The position numbers and the translations under genes were made by a program. Source: Megasphaera elsdenii (GTDB taxonomy: Bacteria; Bacillota; Negativicutes; Veillonellales; Megasphaeraceae). Taken from it: a DNA stretch of 16,091 bases. The DNA is taken from NCBI RefSeq assembly GCF_020539865.1, contig NZ_JAJBQV010000042.1, positions 1 to 16,091 of the forward strand, in the 5' to 3' direction. Below the pieces are notes generated by a model that saw nothing but the letters and a program-made list of their open reading frames with translations, had not been told where the DNA came from and made no database searches. This document shows, piece by piece, positions 1-7,281 of the stretch (position 1 is the stretch's first letter; the number at the start of each line of letters is the position of its first letter).

Positions 1-54
1 AGACATCGCCCTTTCACGGCGAGAACATGGGTTCAAATCCCGTAGGGGTCACCA
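1..54 (+). tRNA. tRNA-Glu (UUC), 5' part outside the window
   Basis: This is the 3' portion of a tRNA, cut by the window edge. The anticodon stem-loop is visible at 6-22, with loop CTTTCAC and anticodon TTC at 13-15. It is followed by a T-arm with the TTCAAAT loop, the 3' acceptor strand and an encoded CCA at 52-54. UUC reads Glu codons. The next tRNA starts three bases later, so this is the end of a tRNA cluster. Confidence 0.9.
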
Positions 55-57
55 CTT

Positions 58-133
58 GGGCGATTAGCTCAGCTGGGAGAGCGCCTGCCTTACAAGCAGG
101 ATGTCAGCAGTTCGATCCTGTTATCGCCCACCA
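58..133 (+). tRNA. tRNA-Val (UAC)
   Basis: This is a complete 76-base tRNA cloverleaf. The acceptor strand GGGCGAT (58-64) pairs with ATCGCCC (123-129), followed by discriminator A130 and an encoded CCA at 131-133. The D-arm is GCTC..GAGC. The anticodon stem CCTGC/GCAGG (84-88/96-100) closes the loop CTTACAA with anticodon TAC at 91-93, which reads Val codons. The T-loop is TTCGATC. It sits directly behind tRNA-Glu and is presumably cotranscribed with it. Confidence 0.96.
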
Positions 134-143
134 AACTCTATTC

Positions 144-197
144 AAGGAACTGGAGCATGAAGGTTTTTACCATTGTGCACGGTTCCTTTTTATTTTT
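144..197 (+). terminator. probable terminator of the tRNA cluster
   Basis: AAGGAAC (144-150) pairs with GTTCCTT (182-188) around a roughly 31-base loop that may fold further. It is followed by TTTTT-A-TTTTT (187-197). The stem is short and the loop long, so this is weaker than the other terminators in the window, but its position just after the last tRNA fits. Confidence 0.5.
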
Positions 198-216
198 GCA
201 TATAACCCGGTGTGGC

Positions 217-294
217 GGGCGTCCCACGGGACGCCCCTACCAGTGGATAGGGCAATCCCGCCCGCCATGTAGGGGCTCGCACGTGGCGAACCCG
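217..294. repeat. head-to-head pair of REP-like GTAG hairpin elements (pair 1)
   Basis: Two copies of a GTAG-headed palindrome face each other. The minus-strand copy has its GTAG at 240-237 and a stem GGGCGTCCC/GGGACGCCC (217-225/228-236). The plus-strand copy starts at 269 with GTAGGGGCTCGC and has stem GGGCTCGC/GCGAACCC around the loop ACGTG, with one mismatch. The first 25-26 bases of the plus copy recur at 8966-8991 with one difference. A conserved GTAG head followed by a variable but self-complementary stem, in inverted pairs, is how REP/BIME elements are built. That assignment is by pattern only. Confidence 0.65.
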
Positions 295-311
295 TCCGGA
301 TTTTGTGTGTT

Positions 312-332
312 ATGAGCCACGAGCCATGAAAT
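312..332. repeat. degenerate heptanucleotide tandem repeat (3 units)
   Basis: Three successive 7-mers (ATGAGCC, ACGAGCC, ATGAAAT) lie 18 bases after the REP-like copy at 269-294. A very similar triplet (ACGAATC, ACGAACC, ATTAAAT) lies at 9039-9059, also downstream of a REP-like copy, so the association is not a one-off. Confidence 0.45.
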
Positions 333-386
333 CCCGTACCAATATCCATATTTTGTACTACCATCCATTGTTGGGTTACGGAACCG

Positions 387-422
387 AAAGGCCATAAAAG
401 AGTTGTCTTTATGGCCTTTTTT
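387..422 (+). terminator. strong intrinsic terminator upstream of the hexokinase gene
   Basis: A perfect 12-bp stem AAAGGCCATAAA/TTTATGGCCTTT (387-398/408-419) with a 9-base loop is followed by a T run through 422. It insulates the hexokinase gene from the tRNA side. The in-frame ATG at 411 lies inside the 3' arm, which argues against it being a start codon. Confidence 0.88.
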
Positions 423-436
423 CATTATCATGGAAG

Positions 437-442
437 TATAAT
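437..442 (+). promoter_or_regulatory. possible -10 box for the hexokinase gene
   Basis: TATAAT lies 31 bases before the chosen GTG start and after the terminator. No good -35 is visible at 16-18 bp (that space is occupied by the terminator T run), so this is tentative. Confidence 0.3.
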
Positions 443-473
443 GTTTTTGCGTACAGACAGGAGGCCGATAATT

Positions 474-1709
474 GTGGCAGACACGATAAAAAATTGGGAA
501 TCAATGAGACAGGCTTTGCAGCTATCCGGCGCGGAACTGAGGGAACTAGCACAGCACTTCCGGAAGGACGCTGAAGACGCCCTGGCCGGGAAGCCGAGCT
601 CCCTTTCTGCCCTGCGCACCTATCTGGGCTTGCCGACGGGACGGGAAATGGGGACGTTCTTAGCCCTGGATTTCGGCGGTACCAACGTCCGTGCTTCGCG
701 CATCCGCCTTATGGGAGAACAGGGCTTTGTCGTAGAGAGTAAGGTGGCTAAACCCTTGAAATGTGCCGACTATGACTATACCTCTTCATCGACGACGGCA
801 GAAGAGCTCTTCGACTTTATCGCTGCCATTGTCAAAGAAGCGGCTGATGGCAATCAGGACTATAAATTGGGCTTTACCTTTTCTTTTGCTGTTGACCAGA
901 CGTCAGCTAAGGATGCCCGTCTCATCGCCTGGTCTAAGGAAATCGCCGTGCCCGGCGTGGCAGGCCAGTCAATCAATGGCCTGCTGAAGGCAGCCCTTAT
1001 CCGGGCCGGCCTGGACCGCATCGAGCCGGTAGTCTTGCTGAACGATACGACGGCGACCCTGTTATCTTCTGTCTATCAGCATAACCCGTCGCACATCGGC
1101 ATTGTCTGCGGTACCGGCTTCAACATGTGCTATTATGAACCAGCGTTGCAAATGATCGTCAACTTGGAAGCAGCTGGCTTCGATGGCGCCCCGGCCACGG
1201 TCTGGGATTGCCTCGTCGATGAAGCATCCCAACAGCCTGGCGACCATCCCTTTGAAAAGATGATCGGTGGCCGTTATTTGAGCGAAATTTGCCGCGTCGT
1301 CTTTGGCGAATACCTCAAACGGGATATCCCGTATTTCACGACGCGCGATATGAACGAACTCATTTCTGGCCAGAAGACGGCAGAAGCCTTGCTCGGTTTC
1401 GCCGTCAGCGAAGAAGAACAAGAAGGACTCTGTGCCCTGGTTCGGGCCGTCGTTGCCCGAGCTGCTCGGTTCATCGGAGCAGCCAGCTTCGGCCTTCTCA
1501 GCCACCTGGCGCAGGATAAGGGCTTTACGGAAGAGTCCATCGCTATCGAAGGCAGCCTGGTCGAAAAAATCAAAGGCGTCCCGTCCCTCATCGAAGACGC
1601 CATCTGCCTTTTCTGCATGGCTCCGACCGACAATACGCGCATCCACGTAGCCCCCAACAGCAACGGCGCTTCCATCGGCGCTGCCATCGCCGCGGCCTTT
1701 TGTAGATAG
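474..1709 (+). CDS. hexokinase of the eukaryotic-type (HK1/HK2) family
   Basis: This enzyme would phosphorylate glucose or another hexose with ATP in the cytoplasm. It has 411 residues from the GTG at 474. I chose that start because AGGAGG lies at 459-464, nine bases upstream; the longer frame to 411 would start inside a terminator. Visible motifs are the phosphate loop LDFGGTNVR (65-73), GFTFSF (133-138), the sugar-binding SK (154-155), the catalytic Asp in LLNDTTATLL (D191), GTGFNMCY (213-220), NLEAAGF (E232) and FEKMIGGRYL (E261). These are signatures of the yeast/animal hexokinase fold, not of the ROK or Glk glucokinases usual in bacteria. It precedes an alpha-glucoside PTS/glucosidase locus, so the likely job is capture of free glucose released by the glucosidase. 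The family is confident; the sugar preference is inferred. Confidence 0.93.
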   Translation: MADTIKNWESMRQALQLSGAELRELAQHFRKDAEDALAGKPSSLSALRTYLGLPTGREMGTFLALDFGGTNVRASRIRLMGEQGFVVESKVAKPLKCADYDYTSSSTTAEELFDFIAAIVKEAADGNQDYKLGFTFSFAVDQTSAKDARLIAWSKEIAVPGVAGQSINGLLKAALIRAGLDRIEPVVLLNDTTATLLSSVYQHNPSHIGIVCGTGFNMCYYEPALQMIVNLEAAGFDGAPATVWDCLVDEASQQPGDHPFEKMIGGRYLSEICRVVFGEYLKRDIPYFTTRDMNELISGQKTAEALLGFAVSEEEQEGLCALVRAVVARAARFIGAASFGLLSHLAQDKGFTEESIAIEGSLVEKIKGVPSLIEDAICLFCMAPTDNTRIHVAPNSNGASIGAAIAAAFCR

Positions 1710-1713
1710 CTTC

Positions 1714-1742
1714 TTGACGGTCCTCACTGGATTCCTTATAAT
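1714..1742 (+). promoter_or_regulatory. promoter of the RpiR-family regulator gene
   Basis: TTGACG (1714-1719) and TATAAT (1737-1742) are separated by exactly 17 bp and lie directly after the hexokinase stop. Transcription would start near 1749-1750, just ahead of the hairpin at 1756-1783. Confidence 0.78.
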
Positions 1743-1755
1743 GAAACTATAGCCC

Positions 1756-1783
1756 GGCCCCTGCGGATTTTTCCGCAGGGGCC
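1756..1783 (+). promoter_or_regulatory. leader hairpin between the promoter and the RpiR start
   Basis: A perfect 11-bp stem GGCCCCTGCGG/CCGCAGGGGCC (1756-1766/1773-1783) with loop ATTTTT is followed by CGTTTCG, not a proper T run. It would form at the very 5' end of the transcript, leaving the ribosome site (1793-1800) free. It may stabilise the mRNA, weakly terminate the hexokinase message, or attenuate; the sequence does not decide. Confidence 0.6.
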
Positions 1784-1807
1784 CGTTTCGTGAAGGGGGA
1801 ACCAGCC

Positions 1808-2596
1808 ATGCAACTTGCCGAACTTATCAATGCCCATCGCCAGAAACTCAACAATACGGATATGGGAATCTGGAAGTACATTTTGCAGCACCGCACTGCT
1901 GTCCGCCACAGCTCAATCCATGAGCTGGCCAAGGCCTGTCACGTTTCGACGACGACGATTGTCCGCTTTGCCCCAAAACTGGGCCTCGATGGCTTTGGCG
2001 AATTCAAGATGCTTCTCAAGCGGGAAGAGCCGGAAGTTTCCTGCTATGATACGAGTGTCATGGATGAACTCCAGCATTTCTATGAACAGACTGTCGACAA
2101 GCTCTGCAGCCGTAACTTCGATAGTGCCAGCGCTCTTGTCCATGAAGCCAACCGGATTTTTACCTATGCATCGGGTTACGTCCAGAACAATGTCGTCCAA
2201 GAACTGAAGCGCCTTTTTTTCTACGATAACGTCATGCTCTACGACGTACCGGCACGGGAAGAGTTCCGCAACCTTATCCGGACTATGACCAAAGACGACT
2301 TGTTCATCATCGTCTCCTTTTCTGGCGAATCGCCGGCTGTCAAAGAGTTAGCGCAGGCTTTGAAACTGCGGGACATTCCTTTCATTTCCATTACCCGCTT
2401 GCATGACAATACCTTGGCCTCATTGTCGACGGTCAATTTTTACGTCTCGCCGGCCCGCTTCCAGCTCTATGATAAGGAAGATGACCACGTCGCTTTCCAA
2501 TCTATGATGCCTTACTTTGTCCTGGCTGAGATTTGGTACGTCAAATATTGTATGTATCTGCACCATTTGAGACAAGAACAAAGCGCTTCCCAATAG
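1808..2596 (+). CDS. RpiR/MurR-family transcriptional regulator (HTH + SIS)
   Basis: A 262-residue DNA-binding regulator that senses a phosphosugar. The N-terminal helix-turn-helix spans about residues 20-65 (SSIHELAKACHVSTTTIVRFAPKLG, with the typical VSTTTIVRF recognition helix). The rest is an SIS phosphosugar-binding domain with an IIVSFSGESPAV segment near the middle. The ATG at 1808 follows a GAAGGGGGA ribosome site by seven bases; the longer frame from GTG 1790 has no such site. It has its own promoter and a strong terminator behind it, so it forms a single-gene unit. Its position beside the hexokinase and the PTS/glucosidase genes suggests that it controls them, probably through the direct repeat at 2599-2633. 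The ligand is inferred to be a phosphorylated alpha-glucoside or glucose 6-phosphate. Confidence 0.9.
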   Translation: MQLAELINAHRQKLNNTDMGIWKYILQHRTAVRHSSIHELAKACHVSTTTIVRFAPKLGLDGFGEFKMLLKREEPEVSCYDTSVMDELQHFYEQTVDKLCSRNFDSASALVHEANRIFTYASGYVQNNVVQELKRLFFYDNVMLYDVPAREEFRNLIRTMTKDDLFIIVSFSGESPAVKELAQALKLRDIPFISITRLHDNTLASLSTVNFYVSPARFQLYDKEDDHVAFQSMMPYFVLAEIWYVKYCMYLHHLRQEQSASQ

Positions 2597-2598
2597 GC

Positions 2599-2633
2599 TG
2601 TACCAAAGTACAGGAAATGTACCAGATTACAGG
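2599..2633. promoter_or_regulatory. tandem operator-like repeat, candidate RpiR site
   Basis: TGTACCAAAGTACAGG (2599-2614) and TGTACCAGATTACAGG (2618-2633) match at 14 of 16 positions with a 3-base spacer. Each unit contains an inverted TGTA..TACA core; the first is perfect as TGTAC-CAAA-GTACA. It sits between the regulator stop and the damaged start of the PTS gene, where a PTS promoter/operator would be expected. Confidence 0.55.
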
Positions 2634-2651
2634 CCGGGGGCCGTGCGCCAG

Positions 2652-2688
2652 AACGCCGCGAATCTATTGTATTCGCGGCGTTTTTTTT
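2652..2688 (+). terminator. strong intrinsic terminator after the RpiR gene
   Basis: A 12-bp stem AACGCCGCGAAT/ATTCGCGGCGTT (2652-2663/2671-2682) with a 7-base loop is followed by eight T (2681-2688). It lies where the 5' end of the PTS permease frame should be, so transcription from the RpiR promoter should stop before the permease gene. Confidence 0.92.
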
Positions 2689-3797
2689 ATATCCTGTTAC
2701 TAAACTTATTTGCCTTCTTCGGGCTGACCGTTGCCTTGTCGATCATCTTCAGTAATACAGGCCTCTTTGGCAGCCTGGCAGAAAAAGGGACCCTTTGGTA
2801 CGATTTCTGGTACGTCGTCCAACAGGGGGCCTGGACGGTCTTCAACCAGATGCCGATCCTCTTCGCCATTGCCGTTCCCATTGGCTTTGCCAAGAAAGAA
2901 CAGGCCCGTTGCGCCATGGAAGGCTTCGTCATCTACATGGTCTTCAACTATTTCATCGCCGGTATCCTGACCTTGCACGGCAGTTACTTCGGTGTTGATT
3001 ATAGTCAGGATGCCGGTGCTGGTACGGGGTTAGCCATGATTGCCAACATCAAGACCTTGGATATGGGCATGCTCGGAGCTATTTTCATTGCCTGCATTTC
3101 GGCCTACTTGCACAATCACTTCTATGATACAGAAATCCCGGATTGGCTCGGTATCTTCAAGGGACCGGCCTTCGTCGTCGCCGTCGGCTTCTTAGTCATG
3201 CTGCCTATGGCGCTCCTCTTCGGCTACATCTGGCCGCCCATCCAGCACGGCATCGAACAGTTCCAGTTCTTCCTCAAGACGAGTGGTATCTTCGGCGTCT
3301 GGGCCTATACTTTCTCGGAACGCATCCTCTTGCCGGCAGGCCTGCACCATTTCATTTACCTGCCCTTCATTTATGGCCCAGCTGTCTGCGACGGCGGCAT
3401 CCAGGCTTACTGGCTGCAGCACCTCAATGATTTCGCCACCAGTGCTCATTCCCTGCGGGACATGTTCCCCCAAGGCGGCTTTGCCCTCCACGGCAGTGCC
3501 AAAGTCTTCGGCCTGCCCGGCGCAGCCCTGGCCATGTACTATTGTGCTAAACCGGAAAAACGCAAGAAAGTCGCAACCCTGCTCATTCCGGCTACGATTA
3601 CAGCCGTCCTCTGCGGCATTACCGAACCGATTGAATTTACCTTCTTGTTCGTCGCTCCGCTCTTATACGTCGTCCATGCCGTCTTAGCGGCTACCTTGTC
3701 GGCGGCGCTCTATTTCATCGGCCTGTCGGGCAACTTCGGCGGTGGCCTCATCGACTGCTTCGTCCAGAACTGGATCCCCTTGTTCCGCTATCATGCC

Positions 3798-3800
3798 TGA
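3798..3800 (+). other. in-frame TGA inside the PTS permease frame
   Basis: The stop separates ...WIPLFRYHA from TYILQIAIGLGF in the same frame, just before the last EIIC membrane helix. One base change (for example from GGA or TGG) would explain it. No new ribosome binding site of quality precedes the next possible start (TTG at 3810). Confidence 0.9.
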
Positions 3801-4805
3801 ACCTACATTTTGCAGATTGCCATTGGCCTCGGCTTTACGGCCATTTACTTCGTCGTCTTCCGCTTCCTCATCCTTCACTTCGATTTGCCCACGCCGGGCC
3901 GTACCGATGATGGCGGCGAAGACAAACTGTTCACCAAAGCGGAATACAAAGCCAAGAAAGAAATGGAAAAGAAAGGCATTGCCGGCGGTGCCGATGCCCT
4001 GAAAGCCCAGGTCTTCCTCGATTGCCTCGGCGGTCCGGATAACATCCGCGAAGTCACCAACTGCGCAACCCGCCTGCGCGTCACGGTCAACGACCCGGAT
4101 AAGGTCGCTGCGACCAGCAAGTTCACCAATGCCGGTGCCTTCGGCCTGGTCAAGAACGGCCACGCCATCCAGGTCATCGTCGGCCTGTCCGTGCCCAATG
4201 TCCGCGGCCACTTCGACGCCCTCATGAAAGGGGAAATGCCGGCAGCCGTAGAAAGCACGGTCCCGGAAACGAAAGAAGTCCCGGCAGAAACGCCGGCAGC
4301 TCCGGCTGCTGAATCCGTCGCTTCTGTCGATGAAGACGACCGTTCCATGAAGCTGAAAGCCTTTGTCTCCGGCGACCTCGTCGACATCAGCGAAGTACCG
4401 GACGATGCCTTCTCGCAGAAGATGATGGGCGATGGCGTCGCTATCAAACCGTCGGGCGATACCATCGTCGCCCCGGCAGACGCGACCGTTTCCATGATCA
4501 TGGAAAGCTCGCTCCATGCGATTGGCCTGGAACTGAGCAACGGTGCCGAAGTGCTCATCCACATCGGCTTGGATACAGTCAATATGAATGGCGACGGGTT
4601 CACGCTGCTGACCCAGCAGGACGCCCAGGTCAAAGCCGGTGACCCCTTGATCCGCTTCGACCGCGATGCCATCGCCAAAGCCGGCTATAACGACATCGTC
4701 ATCATGGCCGTCACCAACTCGACGGAATACCCGCAGATGAAGAAGGAACCGGACCAGCCTGTCGTCGCTGGTGAAACACCGATTGTCATTTTCTAGGAGG
4801 GTTTT

Positions 4806-6473
4806 ATGGATACTTTGAAATGGTGGCAGCAGACGGCTGTCTATCAGATTTATCCCCGCAGCTTCCAGGACACGACGGGCAGCGGCGAAGGCGATATTGC
4901 AGGCGTTACGCGCCACTTGGATTATCTCAAGAAGCTCGGTGTCGGGGCCATCTGGCTGACGCCGGTCTACCCGTCGCCCATGGTCGACAACGGCTACGAT
5001 ATCAGCGATTATACGGCCATCGACGGGCGCTACGGCATGATAGAAGATATGGATACCCTCATTGCCGAAGGGAAGAAGCGGGATATCCGCGTCGTCATGG
5101 ACCTGGTGTACAACCACACGTCGGACCAGCACGCCTGGTTCCAGGAATCGAAGCGCAGCCGCACGAACGACAAAGCGGACTGGTACATCTGGCGCGATGC
5201 CAAAGAAGACGGCTCGGCGCCGACGAACTGGCGCTCCATCTTCGGCGGCCCGGCCTGGACGTGGTGCGAAGAACGGCAGCAGTATTACCTGCACACCTTC
5301 GCCGTCGAACAGCCCGATTTGAACTGGGAAAATCCGGCCGTCCGCCAGGCCCTCTATGATGCGGCCAATTTCTGGATAGCCAAAGGCGTCGGCGGCTTCC
5401 GCATCGATGCCATCGTCTACATCAAGAAACCGGCCGTCTTTACAGACGGCCCCGTCGACGGAGCCGATGGCCTGTCGTCCATCCACAAGATGATCGCTAA
5501 TACGCCGGGCATCCTCGACTTTCTCCACGAATTCCGCCGGAAGGTCTTCGACGGCCACGATATCTTCACCGTCGCCGAAGCCAACGGCGTCACGCCGGCT
5601 GACCTGCCCCAGTGGGTCGGTAAGGACGGGGCTTTCAGCATGCTCTTCGAGTTCAGCCATGTGAACCTGGAATTTCCTGACGATGAAGTCTGGTGCCGCG
5701 CTGAAAAATGGCCCCTGACCAAGCTCAAGAAGGCCCTGTCCGACAGCCAGCAGGCGACGGCAGCCAATGGCTGGTATCCCATCTTCTTCGAGAACCACGA
5801 CCAGATACGCTGTGTCAACCGTTATTTCCCGGAAGGGACGGATAAGAAGAAGGCGGCCAAAGCCATGGCGACCATCTTGTTCAGCCTGCGCGGGACGCCC
5901 TTCATTTACGAAGGCCAGGAATTAGGCATGGCCAATACGGCCTTTGCCCGTATCGAAGACTACAATGACATTTCGACGCACGGCCAGTATCAGCTGGCCC
6001 TGGATGAAGGCTTTGCACCGGCAGAGGCCCTGCACCTCGTCCAGGCCCACAGCCGAGATAATGCCCGGACGCCCATGCAGTGGACGACGGCAGCCCAGGC
6101 CGGCTTTACGACGGGGACGCCGTGGCTGCCCGTCCATGACGATTACCTGCAGTGCTGTGCTGAGAGCGAAGAACACGATGCTGATTCGGTCCTCTGGTAC
6201 TACCGCCGCATCCAGGCCGAACGCTTCCAGGGGGAAGCGGCAGCCATCCTGCAGCGAGGGCGCTACGAAGAGCTGCTGGCTGATGATGAACGCATTTACG
6301 CTTTCAAGCGTATCTTAGACGACCAGGCGACATTGACGCTGGTCAATTTTACCAACGAAACCATCGATTATGACGCATCGCTGACGGAAGGCGCAACGGT
6401 CCTTCTGGGCAACTACGACGCCCAGGAAGCCGGAAGATTGCGCCCGGCCGAAGCCGTCATCTATCGTGTATGA
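4806..6473 (+). CDS. GH13 alpha-glucosidase (oligo-1,6-glucosidase / phospho-alpha-glucosidase type)
   Basis: A 555-residue cytoplasmic glycoside hydrolase of the oligo-1,6-glucosidase/trehalose-6-phosphate hydrolase branch of GH13. It begins with the typical WWQQTAVYQIYPRSF. Conserved region I is DLVYNH (99-104), region II GFRIDAI with nucleophile D201, region III VAEAN with acid/base E258, and region IV ENHDQ with the transition-state D332. An Asp-rich loop near residues 22-30 resembles the metal site of the family. The residue after the nucleophile is Ala, whereas alpha-1,6-specific relatives usually have Val there, so strict isomaltase activity is doubtful. AGGAGGG at 4795-4801 overlaps the permease stop, so the two are translationally linked. 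Given the PTS neighbour, the substrate is probably a 6-phosphorylated disaccharide, which is an inference. Confidence 0.92.
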   Translation: MDTLKWWQQTAVYQIYPRSFQDTTGSGEGDIAGVTRHLDYLKKLGVGAIWLTPVYPSPMVDNGYDISDYTAIDGRYGMIEDMDTLIAEGKKRDIRVVMDLVYNHTSDQHAWFQESKRSRTNDKADWYIWRDAKEDGSAPTNWRSIFGGPAWTWCEERQQYYLHTFAVEQPDLNWENPAVRQALYDAANFWIAKGVGGFRIDAIVYIKKPAVFTDGPVDGADGLSSIHKMIANTPGILDFLHEFRRKVFDGHDIFTVAEANGVTPADLPQWVGKDGAFSMLFEFSHVNLEFPDDEVWCRAEKWPLTKLKKALSDSQQATAANGWYPIFFENHDQIRCVNRYFPEGTDKKKAAKAMATILFSLRGTPFIYEGQELGMANTAFARIEDYNDISTHGQYQLALDEGFAPAEALHLVQAHSRDNARTPMQWTTAAQAGFTTGTPWLPVHDDYLQCCAESEEHDADSVLWYYRRIQAERFQGEAAAILQRGRYEELLADDERIYAFKRILDDQATLTLVNFTNETIDYDASLTEGATVLLGNYDAQEAGRLRPAEAVIYRV

Positions 6474-6484
6474 GGAGGATTATT

Positions 6485-7264
6485 ATGTTAAAAATTGCTG
6501 CCAGCGATTATGACGGAACCCTGTTCCGCGACGATATCATTACGGCCCGCGATGCCGAAGCCATCCGCAGATGGCGGGCTGCAGGCCATAAATTCGGCGT
6601 CGTGTCCGGACGGGACCACGGCATGCTCATGCCCCAGCTCAAACACTATGGCGTCGAATATGATTACCTGGCCTGCAATAACGGCGGCCTCATCAGCGAT
6701 GACCAGGACCGCGTCCTCTGGGAAGCCCGCATCGAACCGGCCGTCCTCAAGGCCGTCAGCAAGCTGGAGCTGGTCCGCAAGTCCTTCCATTTCTCCTTCT
6801 CTTCGCAGGACCGGACCTATCTCTGCCATGATTTGCCGGGCACCTGGGTCTGGCGGGAAGCGAAAGAATGGGACTATCCCATCGTGCCGATAACGGAAGA
6901 TGACATCGACCATCTGCCCCAGACGATTCACCAGTATTCCCTGGGCTTCACCGATCCCGACGATGCCCTGGCAGCGAGCGAACAGGTCAACGCCCATTTC
7001 GGCGATACCGTTCATGCCTATCCCAACCGCTGTGCCGTCGACATCATTCCCTCCGATATCAGTAAACAACAGGCAATTGCCCACACGCTCTCCCTCTTTG
7101 GCTGGGACGGTGCGGACATCTTGGCTATTGGCGATGAAATCAACGACCTGCCCATGATCCTGGGCTATAACGGCTACACCGTCGCCACGGCCCGTCCGGC
7201 TATCCAGGACCAGGCTCGTAAAGTCTATGACAGCGTAGGGGCCATGCTGGAAGATAATTTATAA
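6485..7264 (+). CDS. Cof-type HAD-superfamily phosphatase
   Basis: A 259-residue hydrolase of the Cof/YidA group, which typically removes phosphate from sugar phosphates. Motif I is SDYDGTLF with D8 and D10, motif II is VVSGRD (S41), the motif III Lys is in SKQQAIAH (K194), and motif IV is AIGDEINDLPM (D217, D221). The cap lies between motifs II and III (about 65-185). I chose ATG 6485 because AGGAGG at 6473-6478 precedes it by six bases; the longer frame would start at 6470, overlapping the glucosidase stop and upstream of this site. It is 11 bases after the glucosidase and belongs to the same operon. A role in relieving sugar-phosphate build-up or in making free sugar is plausible, but the substrate is unknown. 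Confidence 0.9.
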   Translation: MLKIAASDYDGTLFRDDIITARDAEAIRRWRAAGHKFGVVSGRDHGMLMPQLKHYGVEYDYLACNNGGLISDDQDRVLWEARIEPAVLKAVSKLELVRKSFHFSFSSQDRTYLCHDLPGTWVWREAKEWDYPIVPITEDDIDHLPQTIHQYSLGFTDPDDALAASEQVNAHFGDTVHAYPNRCAVDIIPSDISKQQAIAHTLSLFGWDGADILAIGDEINDLPMILGYNGYTVATARPAIQDQARKVYDSVGAMLEDNL

Positions 7265-7281
7265 GAAAAGAGGTCCTTACC

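Larger units (their letters stand above)
2643..4796 (+). pseudogene. alpha-glucoside-type PTS permease EIICBA, interrupted by an in-frame TGA and lacking a normal 5' end
   Basis: An inner-membrane permease of the glucose/maltose PTS superfamily that would import and phosphorylate an alpha-glucoside. A single frame runs through the whole interval except for a TGA at 3798-3800. Before it lie the EIIC membrane segments with LPAGLHHFIY, GGFALHGSAKVFG and the GITEPIEF signature. After it come the last membrane helix, EIIB with active-site Cys in EVTNCATRLRV (about residue 474 of the composite), and EIIA with auxiliary His in SSLHAIG and catalytic His in VLIHIGLDTV (about 640). The 5' end is abnormal: the usual leading RFGGAM-like helix start is absent, the frame runs back into a terminator, and the only upstream start (GTG 2643) has a poor ribosome site. 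Apart from these two lesions the domains are intact, so inactivation would be recent. Alternatives are stop readthrough, split expression from TTG 3810, or sequencing error. Confidence 0.72.

Noticed and set aside
27..272. 81-codon frame over the tRNAs and spacer, and minus frames at 167-431
   Set aside because: They overlap tRNA genes and repeat hairpins, lack ribosome sites, and the sequences resemble no protein.
411..473. Longer hexokinase start at ATG 411 or 441
   Set aside because: 411 lies in the terminator 3' arm and 441 overlaps the TATAAT with no ribosome site, while GTG 474 has AGGAGG at the right distance.
1062..1727. 221-codon minus-strand frame
   Set aside because: Shadow of the hexokinase gene, with no family motif.
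3798..3850. TGA read as selenocysteine
   Set aside because: The position is not a redox or catalytic site in the EIIC family, and no convincing SECIS-like hairpin follows at the proper distance; only a short GGCC..GGCC pairing is seen.
3684..5798. 704-codon open frame on the minus strand
   Set aside because: It lies opposite the PTS EIIBA and GH13 coding region, which have clear active-site motifs on the + strand. Its protein has low complexity and no recognisable domain; biased codon use of the + strand gene explains it.
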